DNA of 64,000 bases from NCBI RefSeq assembly GCF_913776295.1, contig NZ_CAJYOJ010000079.1:1-64000 (forward strand). Reading direction: 5' to 3'. The translations under genes were made by a program, and so were the position numbers. Shown here piece after piece: positions 35,283 to 41,874 of the stretch; position 1 is the first letter of the stretch, and each line of letters starts with the position of its first letter. The stretch is from an uncultured Pedobacter sp. GTDB lineage: Bacteria > Bacteroidota > Bacteroidia > Sphingobacteriales > Sphingobacteriaceae. The notes under the pieces were generated by a model. The model did not search any database, had not been told where the DNA came from, and saw nothing but the letters and a program-made list of their open reading frames with translations.

Positions 35283-35428
35283 TTAAATTAATGACCATTT
35301 TCTGGATAATCAATAAACAAAATACAATCATAATTTCTTAGCACATCAAACCTTGATAACGCTCGCCATTTGCAAAGCCTTAAGTTTCGACCATGATAAA
35401 GGAGCCTGCTGTTATGGTGATAATAAAT

Positions 35429-35466
35429 CCCACCAAAGCCCTATGCTCATTTAAGGGTTTGGCGGG
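35429..35466 (-). terminator. glgB operon terminator
   Basis: Arms CCCACCAAAGCCCT and AGGGTTTGGCGGG with small mismatches lie 15 bases after the glgB stop on the minus strand, followed there by ATTTATTAT. Confidence 0.7.
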
Positions 35467-35481
35467 TTACATCATCACATT

Positions 35482-37446
35482 TTATTTGCTTTTAAAAATC
35501 GCGACAGCTAAAGGTGGTAAATCTATAATGATCGAATATTTCTGTCCATTATAGTCTTTTAAATCCGGGACAATATCCCCCCTATTGTTGATACCACCGC
35601 CATAGTAAACAATGTCATCCGTGTTAAAAATCTCTTTCCATTTGGTTTTAAACGGCACTCCAATTCTATAATTTTGGCGAACTACCGGGGTCAGGTTTAT
35701 AGCAATAACTAAAGTATCTTTAGCCTTTGGTCCTTTGCGCATGTACACAAATACAGATTCGTTTGCATTGTCGGCATCAATCCATTGAAAACCTTCATAA
35801 CTAAAATTGAAATGATACAAGGCAGGTTCTTTGCGATAAAGAAAATTTAAAGCTTTGACTATTTCCTGCATACCTTTATGTGGCGCATATTGTAATAAAT
35901 GCCAATCTAGTGATTGTGTAAAGTTCCACTCGTTGGTTTGGGCAAACTCGTTGCCCATAAATAACAGTTTTGTCCCTGGGTGCGTAAACATGTACCCATA
36001 AAGCGCCCTTAAATTGGCAAATTTCTGCCAATCGTCGCCGGGCATTTTATAAAGCATCGGCGATTTACCATGTACTACCTCATCATGAGAGAAAGGTAAC
36101 ATGAAATTTTCGGTAAAAGCATAAGTCATGCTAAAACTTAGCTGATTATGGTGGTGTTTTCTACCCAAAGTATCTACTTTGAAATACTTTAAAGTATCGT
36201 TCATCCAACCCATCATCCATTTCATACCGAAACCTAATCCACCGGTATGCACCGGATGGGTAACACCAGGATAGGTACTGCTTTCTTCCGCAATGGTTTG
36301 TACGCCATCAAAACTTCCATATACAGCAACATTTAAATCCTGCAAAAACTGTATTGCTCCCAGATTTTCACTTCCGCCATACTCATTGGTTCCAGATTCT
36401 CCTTCCTCCCGCGAAAAAGTAAAATACAGCATCGAAGCAACAGCATCTACCCTTAATCCATCAGCATGATATTGATCGAGCCAGAATATAGCATTACTAA
36501 TCAGAAAAGACCTTACTTCATTCCTATCGTAATTAAAAATATATGATTTCCAATCCGGATGAAATCCTTTACGCATATCAGCATGCTCATAAAGATGAGT
36601 CCCATCAAATTCATACAAACCGTGCCGATCGCCCGGAAAATGCGAGGGCACCCAATCCAATATTACCGCAATATTGGCTTTATGCAGTGCATCGATAAGA
36701 TACATTAAATCCTGTGGCGAGCCATAGCGAGAACTTGCCGCAAAATACCCGGTGATCTGGTAGCCCCAGCTCGGAAAAAATGGAAATTCCATTACGGGCA
36801 TTAGTTCTACGTGAGTAAAACCCATTTCCTTTACATACGGCACTAACCTGCCGGCCACTTCCCTGCAGGTTAAAACGCGTTCTGGATTGGCCGGATCACG
36901 CTCCCAGGAGCCTAAATGTACTTCATATACAGATATCGGTTGGTCTAAAGCATTTAGCTTTGCTCTTTTACTCAGCCAGGCTTTGTCTTTCCAGGTGTAA
37001 TCAGTATCCCAAACAATCGAAGCGGTTTGAGGCGGATGCTCCCACCTCCGTGCATAAGGATCGCCTTTTAAATGTTCAGCATTATCAAAGCCCTTTACAA
37101 AATATTTATAAACTTCACCTTTGGCTATGCCTGGAATAAAGCCCTCCCAAATACCGGATTTATCCCATCGTTTATTCAAGCCATGCGAGGTGTTATTCCA
37201 ATTGTTGAAGTTGCCCACCACACTTACAGCAATGGCGTTAGGTGCCCATACCGAAAAATAAACGCCCGGTGTACCATCAATTGTAACGAGGTGCGAACCC
37301 ATTTTCTCGTAGAGCCTAAAATGCTTCCCAACCAGAAAAAGATCAATATCGTAATCGGTAAATAAACTGTGTACCCAAACCGCTTTTGTATGATTGGTTT
37401 TGGCTAAAGCTGCTTTTTTTGCAGTGACTTTTTTGGCTGATGGCAT
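35482..37446 (-). CDS. glgB: 1,4-alpha-glucan branching enzyme (GH13)
   Basis: A 654-residue enzyme that introduces alpha-1,6 branches in glycogen. An N-terminal CBM48 module is visible (GVYFSVWAPNAIAVSVVGNF, NNWNNTSHGL). The GH13 barrel has HVELMPVMEFPFFPSWGYQI, the nucleophile region DGLRVDAVASMLY, the acid/base in AEESSTYPGV and PFSHDEVVHGK. The GYQITGYFAASSRYG motif is typical of branching enzymes. The first 25 residues are Lys/Ala-rich (KKVTAKKAALAK). It follows the GH31 gene after 61 bases that carry a hairpin. No glgA or glgC is in the window. Confidence 0.95.
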   Translation of the reverse strand: MPSAKKVTAKKAALAKTNHTKAVWVHSLFTDYDIDLFLVGKHFRLYEKMGSHLVTIDGTPGVYFSVWAPNAIAVSVVGNFNNWNNTSHGLNKRWDKSGIWEGFIPGIAKGEVYKYFVKGFDNAEHLKGDPYARRWEHPPQTASIVWDTDYTWKDKAWLSKRAKLNALDQPISVYEVHLGSWERDPANPERVLTCREVAGRLVPYVKEMGFTHVELMPVMEFPFFPSWGYQITGYFAASSRYGSPQDLMYLIDALHKANIAVILDWVPSHFPGDRHGLYEFDGTHLYEHADMRKGFHPDWKSYIFNYDRNEVRSFLISNAIFWLDQYHADGLRVDAVASMLYFTFSREEGESGTNEYGGSENLGAIQFLQDLNVAVYGSFDGVQTIAEESSTYPGVTHPVHTGGLGFGMKWMMGWMNDTLKYFKVDTLGRKHHHNQLSFSMTYAFTENFMLPFSHDEVVHGKSPMLYKMPGDDWQKFANLRALYGYMFTHPGTKLLFMGNEFAQTNEWNFTQSLDWHLLQYAPHKGMQEIVKALNFLYRKEPALYHFNFSYEGFQWIDADNANESVFVYMRKGPKAKDTLVIAINLTPVVRQNYRIGVPFKTKWKEIFNTDDIVYYGGGINNRGDIVPDLKDYNGQKYSIIIDLPPLAVAIFKSK

Positions 37447-37470
37447 AGCTGTTTCTTGGCTAGATAAATT

Positions 37471-37500
37471 AGCCCCAAATGCTAAACAACATTTGGGGCT
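37471..37500 (-). terminator. intercistronic hairpin between GH31 gene and glgB
   Basis: Perfect 11-base arms AGCCCCAAATG and CATTTGGGGCT with an 8-base loop lie in the 61-base gap. The T-run after it on the minus strand is weak (AATTTATC), so partial termination or transcript protection, lowering or separating glgB expression, is plausible. Confidence 0.6.
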
Positions 37501-37507
37501 AAAAGAT

Positions 37508-39970
37508 TTACAGACTTAAAATCTGTATTTCGGAGAAATTTTTATTGCTTTTGAAATGCAATATTTGCTGGTCGTCGGTATAAAAATCGTTGATTTCCTT
37601 ATTATCAATAATAATTTTTTTCACCTGGAATTTCACACCAATAACATTACAAACATAAAACTCATAATTCGGCGTATACAATCCTTCAATACGTTGGTTT
37701 ATCTTTAATGCCTGCATGTCGCCTTTAACGGTAAATTTCTTTTCGAGGTAAATATCCTGTTCGTAAGCAAAGGTATCACCGTGGTCTTCGTATAGGTATG
37801 AATTTACCTCGTAATCACTAGGATAGATATTTAAAACCACTTCTGTAATCGATTTTTCATCCACATACTGCATTACCGGATATTCTGGCAAAACAGAACC
37901 TGCACGCACAAACATAGGCATACTGTCTATCTTGGCGTCAACGGTATATTCATTGCCGCCTTCTAAAGTTTCATTCGACCAGAAATTATACCAGGTGCCT
38001 TTAGGCAGGTAGACTTTTCGAGAAATGGCTCCCTGCTCTAATACCGGACAAATCAAAAGTTTATCACCATAGCAAAATTCATCCTGACGGAAGCTGTTGC
38101 TGATGTTTTCCTGCTCAAGCATAACCAAGGGCCTTAAAATTGGAAAACCATAACGGTGATGTTCCCAGAATACCGAATATAAATAAGGCATTAAACGGTA
38201 CCTCAACTCGATAAACTTGCGGTTAATGTTTTCAAAAAACTCACCAAAGCTCCAGGGTTCCCGCTCGGCCGTATCACCAGCAGAATGCGCACGCATAAAT
38301 GGTGAAAAAGTACCCAACTGAATCCAGCGGGTAAACAACTCGCCATCAGGCTCACCGCTAAACCCACCAATGTCAGTTCCACAGAATGGCACACCAGAAA
38401 CGGATAAACGCTGGCACTGAATATTTCCGATCTTCAAGTGCTCCCAGGTGGCTATATTATCGCCAGTCCACACACTTGCATAACGCTGCATCCCCGAATA
38501 ACCAGCTCTTGTAATGGTAAAAGGACGTTTGTTGCGCATCAGTTTTTTAAGTCCTTCATAGGTGGAGCGCACCATCTGCATACCGTAAACGTTGTGTGCT
38601 TTGCGGTGGGAGCCGCGATAACCGTCATAATTGTGGCGTACATCGTTGGGGAAGGTACCTGAACCAAATACCGCAGGCTCGTTCATATCATTCCAGAAAC
38701 CGGCAACGCCCATATCTACCAGTTCTTTGTACAAATTGCCCCACCAGGTACGTACCTTAGGGTTGGTAAAATCAGGGAACTGGCAGCGGCCGGGCCAAAC
38801 ATGCCCTTCCATATAATAATCGTCGCTGCGGCGACAGAAAAATCGTTTCTCTTTCCCCTCCTTAAATACCCAGTAATCGTCATCTACCTTAATACCGGGA
38901 TCGATCATCACCACGGTTTTAAAACCATCATCAGAAAGCTCTTTGATCATTCGCTGCGGATCCGGAAAATACTTTTTATTCCAGGTGAAACAGCGATAAC
39001 CATCCATATAGTCGATATCCAGGTAGATGGCATCGCAAGGAATTCTACGTTCCCTGAACTGTCTGGCTATTTCTTTAACCTTAGTTTCCGGATAATAGCT
39101 CCAGCGGCATTGCTGATAGCCTAATGTCCATTTTGGCGGCATTGGATGCGTACCCGTTAAAGTTGCATAGCGCTTAACCACATCCATAATATGCGGCCCA
39201 TGGATATAGTAGTACTGTAATTCGCCACCATCGGCCCAAAAACTGGTTTTATTTACATCTTCTGAACCGAAATCGAAGTATGATTTAAAGGTGTTATCGA
39301 AAAAAATGCCGTAAGCGGCCTGGTTATGCAGCCCAATGTAGAATGGTATGGTACGGTACAGCGGATCCTGGTTCCAGCCGTAAGAATAGGCATCGGTATT
39401 CCAGTTTTCGAAGCGACGGCCCCGTAGGTTGAAATTACCAGATTTATCACCCAAACCAAAGAAATTTTCCTCCGGGTGACATTTTTTGGTTGCATAGATA
39501 TAATAACCACCAAAATCTACATTTTCTTCCCAATGCATCGAGTTGACTTCATCAACCATCATCACATTGGTAATATTATCGTGGAAAGAAATATGGAAAT
39601 TGGCCTTCTCTATTTTGCAGGTTACAGAATGGGTAGAAATCGTATAATGATCATCATGTTCCTGCATTTTGAATACCGAAACCTTTTGATCTACTTCTGG
39701 TACGGCATAAGAAAAATCATCTAAAAAAACACCATGTGGTGCCAGGCGCACCCTGATAATTTCATCACTCACCACACGCACTTCTACCCTTGCATCGCCG
39801 TCTGAGAAATAAAAACGATTACCTTCTTTCTTAACTTTTTTTACTTCACCAAGGTATTGTTTAACAATTGGCTTTACAGATATATCTACCGGATTGTTCA
39901 GGTGCTGTATTTCCTGCTCCTTATCAATCAAATTATTTGTTTCGTTGCTTTTATCGTTGTGAGCTTCCAT
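37508..39970 (-). CDS. GH31 alpha-glucosidase
   Basis: An 820-residue protein without signal peptide, thus cytoplasmic. It has the GH31 order: N-terminal beta-sandwich (DARVEVRVVSDEIIRVRLAP), barrel with GYQQCRWSYYPETKVKEIAR and AIYLDIDYMDGYRCFTWN, nucleophile Asp in GFWNDMNEPAVFG, and acid/base region around SVSGVPFCGTDIGGFSGEPD. It hydrolyses alpha-1,4 or alpha-1,6 glucosides from their non-reducing ends, probably intracellular malto-oligosaccharides or glycogen fragments. The neighbour is glgB. A GTGTA-N5-TACAC site lies 117 bases upstream. Confidence 0.93.
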   Translation of the reverse strand: MEAHNDKSNETNNLIDKEQEIQHLNNPVDISVKPIVKQYLGEVKKVKKEGNRFYFSDGDARVEVRVVSDEIIRVRLAPHGVFLDDFSYAVPEVDQKVSVFKMQEHDDHYTISTHSVTCKIEKANFHISFHDNITNVMMVDEVNSMHWEENVDFGGYYIYATKKCHPEENFFGLGDKSGNFNLRGRRFENWNTDAYSYGWNQDPLYRTIPFYIGLHNQAAYGIFFDNTFKSYFDFGSEDVNKTSFWADGGELQYYYIHGPHIMDVVKRYATLTGTHPMPPKWTLGYQQCRWSYYPETKVKEIARQFRERRIPCDAIYLDIDYMDGYRCFTWNKKYFPDPQRMIKELSDDGFKTVVMIDPGIKVDDDYWVFKEGKEKRFFCRRSDDYYMEGHVWPGRCQFPDFTNPKVRTWWGNLYKELVDMGVAGFWNDMNEPAVFGSGTFPNDVRHNYDGYRGSHRKAHNVYGMQMVRSTYEGLKKLMRNKRPFTITRAGYSGMQRYASVWTGDNIATWEHLKIGNIQCQRLSVSGVPFCGTDIGGFSGEPDGELFTRWIQLGTFSPFMRAHSAGDTAEREPWSFGEFFENINRKFIELRYRLMPYLYSVFWEHHRYGFPILRPLVMLEQENISNSFRQDEFCYGDKLLICPVLEQGAISRKVYLPKGTWYNFWSNETLEGGNEYTVDAKIDSMPMFVRAGSVLPEYPVMQYVDEKSITEVVLNIYPSDYEVNSYLYEDHGDTFAYEQDIYLEKKFTVKGDMQALKINQRIEGLYTPNYEFYVCNVIGVKFQVKKIIIDNKEINDFYTDDQQILHFKSNKNFSEIQILSL

Positions 39971-40084
39971 CCTTATGTATCTATAATCAAAAACAATTCC
40001 TAAACCCTAATTTGTTTAAGAAAGTACTATAATACAAATATTTTATTAAAAGGGATCAAGCTTTTTTTCAAGGCCTGTTGATTA

Positions 40085-40103
40085 AAGTGTATAATTTACA
40101 CTA
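40085..40103. promoter_or_regulatory. candidate NrtR-type operator, copy 4
   Basis: AAGTGTA-TAATT-TACACTA, with core GTGTA-N5-TACAC at 40087-40101. It lies 117 bases upstream of the GH31 start and about 45 bases upstream of a weak -7-like AATATTTG (40035-40042, minus strand), a position more usual for an activator than a repressor. Confidence 0.6.
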
Positions 40104-40168
40104 AGTCATTACTTCTTCTCCGTCCATGAAGCGTAAACAATTAAATTTTAGACGAACCAGAATGTAGT

Positions 40169-41104
40169 TTAACCGTTATAAAGCCTTATCTGTCTCATCT
40201 TACTTTGAAATATTTTCAAATAATCCTGTTTATACTCTTGTGTTAAAAAACTCTTTTCAATCAAGTCCTTAACATGATCCACTTGCTTTGAGAATTCTTT
40301 ATAGATGTTGTTTCTAACCTTATCCGCAATCCCTAAACTAACCGTAAACTGGTCAAAGTCAGCTCTTTTTATTTTCCGCTTTCTTCCTCCTAAGGTTAAG
40401 GCTAAATCCTCCTGATCTTTTGGGTAAATCAAATTAACGTTCAGTAAATCATAAGCTGGCGAAAACAGAATCCCCCTATGAGTATGCAGCAGGGAAAAGT
40501 TTTTAAGATGCATATCATTATTTCCTGTTAAAAATGAAAATAGCACCAATCGAAAAAATTTAATTACATCCAGTCCTGAGTTTGAAGCATAATGTTTAAT
40601 GACCTTTCCTACACGCTCATAAGAACTTTTATATTTTTGTTCGGTTAATAATTCAGAAAGCTGGCACAAATCTTCTACATGAACTTTCGTACCCTTAACA
40701 CGGTCAAACCTTTTGGTGATATAAGCAAGCTCATTTGTTGAAGTTTTAATTAACGCATGTTGAGCAGTTTCAATTTTAAAAAGCCTGGCCAGGTGCATTG
40801 TCAGGTCTTCTACTTCTGGCATAAATTTAAAATCTGTTGATTGTGGTTTCAATATAAAATCGCCCCACAACCCAACTAAAGTTAACCTTTTGTTAGCCTT
40901 CTCTCCTGTTAAACTCAATGATATTTTAGGCTGAACCCCTGTAACTGCCAATCTTTCATTTACAGTAAATTGCGCCAATTGTCTTAACTTTTCCTTATCC
41001 AATTCTAATTTTGGCACTTCTGCTGTTCCAAAAAACTTTTTTGAGCATGCCACATGATATTCCCCTGTTTCAAGTGCTTGATAGCAAAACAAACAATTAG
41101 CCAT
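40169..41104 (-). CDS. hipT: HipT-type serine/threonine kinase toxin (HipA C-terminal domain)
   Basis: The protein has 311 residues from ATG 41104, eight bases inside the end of hipS. Residues 1-30 carry cysteines C4, C7 and C20 (CLFCYQALETGEYHVAC), perhaps metal-binding. The Gly-rich loop is TGVQPKISLSL, with S62 and S64 at the positions where HipA/HipT kinases autophosphorylate. The catalytic loop is GNNDMHLKNFS (D197) and the metal aspartate is D219 in SPAYDLLNVN. Known HipT and HipA toxins phosphorylate aminoacyl-tRNA synthetases; the target here is unknown. The subdomain normally at the HipA N-terminus is encoded by hipS. Confidence 0.88.
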   Translation of the reverse strand: MANCLFCYQALETGEYHVACSKKFFGTAEVPKLELDKEKLRQLAQFTVNERLAVTGVQPKISLSLTGEKANKRLTLVGLWGDFILKPQSTDFKFMPEVEDLTMHLARLFKIETAQHALIKTSTNELAYITKRFDRVKGTKVHVEDLCQLSELLTEQKYKSSYERVGKVIKHYASNSGLDVIKFFRLVLFSFLTGNNDMHLKNFSLLHTHRGILFSPAYDLLNVNLIYPKDQEDLALTLGGRKRKIKRADFDQFTVSLGIADKVRNNIYKEFSKQVDHVKDLIEKSFLTQEYKQDYLKIFQSKMRQIRLYNG

Positions 41105-41438
41105 TTTCTTCTTCCTCCATTGGATACACGGAAACCGCTCCAATTGTATCTCTACATAAATTTATCAATAACTCGAAGCGATCATTCGGGTTAAGTTTCC
41201 AATATTTTTCACCAATATCCAACAACCAGCCTTCTGGTATCAGCCCATCAAAAAAAGGGAATAATACTTTATTACGGTATTGATGCTCAGCAAGAGGTAA
41301 TGTCAGACTAATTGCAAAAGCATTTTCGCTTTTCAAATACTCCATATCGTATTGAAATGCGTATCCATCATCTGTTTCTGAAAGATGTCCGGCCAACTGA
41401 CCTTGGTAATATATTTTTGCTTTTCTAATCATTTTCAT
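41097..41438 (-). CDS. hipS: HipS-type protein (HipA N-terminal subdomain)
   Basis: The protein has 113 residues from ATG 41438 (MKMIRKAKIYYQGQLAGHLS); ATG 41432 is equally possible. It matches subdomain 1 of HipA: SENAFAISLTLPLAEHQYRN, FPFFDGLIPEGWLLDIG and LCRDTIGAVSVYP. In the tripartite HipBST systems described in enteric E. coli the small HipS protein, not HipB, neutralises the kinase. It overlaps hipB by about 14 bases and hipT by 8 bases, so the three are translationally coupled. Confidence 0.87.
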   Translation of the reverse strand: MKMIRKAKIYYQGQLAGHLSETDDGYAFQYDMEYLKSENAFAISLTLPLAEHQYRNKVLFPFFDGLIPEGWLLDIGEKYWKLNPNDRFELLINLCRDTIGAVSVYPMEEEENG

Positions 41439-41634
41439 CAGTACGGTTAACAATACCAACTTCCTTCCCAAACAAGGCTAAAACATCATTTACCTTATCT
41501 AATCGAAGGGTTTTCTTACCCTGCTCTAAATCTCGAACGAAATTTAATCCGACACCTGCATTTAAAGCTAAATCTTCCTGAGTTAAACCCAATTCTTTCC
41601 GTTTCGCTTTTATAAAAGTCCTTATTGTTTTCAT
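41425..41634 (-). CDS. hipB: HipB-type helix-turn-helix regulator
   Basis: A 69-residue XRE-family DNA-binding protein: RTFIKAKRKELGLTQEDLAL, NAGVGLNFVRDLEQGKKTLR and LDKVNDVLALFG are the HTH helices. It is the first gene of the hipBST operon. Four palindromes in front of the gene are the probable binding sites, the first beginning three bases upstream of the start codon. It is expected to repress the operon, alone or in complex with HipS and HipT. Confidence 0.92.
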   Translation of the reverse strand: MKTIRTFIKAKRKELGLTQEDLALNAGVGLNFVRDLEQGKKTLRLDKVNDVLALFGKEVGIVNRTDEND

Positions 41635-41636
41635 AT

Positions 41637-41778
41637 TATATGCTATCGGATATAAAAATAATAATTTTAGTTAAAAATATATGCGATCGGATATAAAAAG
41701 AAACAAATAAACTAAAACTATATGGGATCGTATATAAAAATCAGATAAAAGGCAAAATTATATCCTATTGCATATAAT
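41637..41778. promoter_or_regulatory. array of four HipB operators spaced 40-41 bases
   Basis: Operators at 41637-41656, 41678-41697, 41719-41738 and 41759-41778 share TATATsCGATCGsATATA (s is G or C) with few changes. The second copy (TATATGCGATCGGATATAAA) is the most symmetric. Start-to-start distances are 41, 41 and 40 bases, about four helical turns, so all lie on one face of the DNA. The fourth is the most diverged. They cover the whole region where the hipBST promoter must lie. Confidence 0.88.
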
Positions 41779-41827
41779 TTTAAATGTATGAGAGCGATCT
41801 GATAAATTCAAATTCATTTTAACAAAA

Positions 41828-41857
41828 AAGCCCGCTGAGTTGGTATACAGCGGGCTT
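41828..41857. terminator. terminator of the large TonB receptor gene
   Basis: Perfect 10-base arms AAGCCCGCTG and CAGCGGGCTT with a 10-base loop lie 17 bases after the receptor stop (minus strand), with A- and T-runs on both sides. Confidence 0.85.
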
Positions 41858-41874
41858 AAAAAACAATAAGTTAA

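Larger units (their letters stand above)
34828..35481. other. gene-poor region with a promoter-hairpin unit
   Basis: A 650-base stretch without a supported protein gene. It contains the short promoter-hairpin unit at 35186-35282 and the glgB terminator at 35429-35466; elsewhere I see nothing. Confidence 0.5.

Noticed and set aside
35122..35331. 69-codon minus-strand frame across the promoter-hairpin unit
   Set aside because: It reads through a terminator-like stem and a consensus promoter on the other strand, and has no family resemblance.
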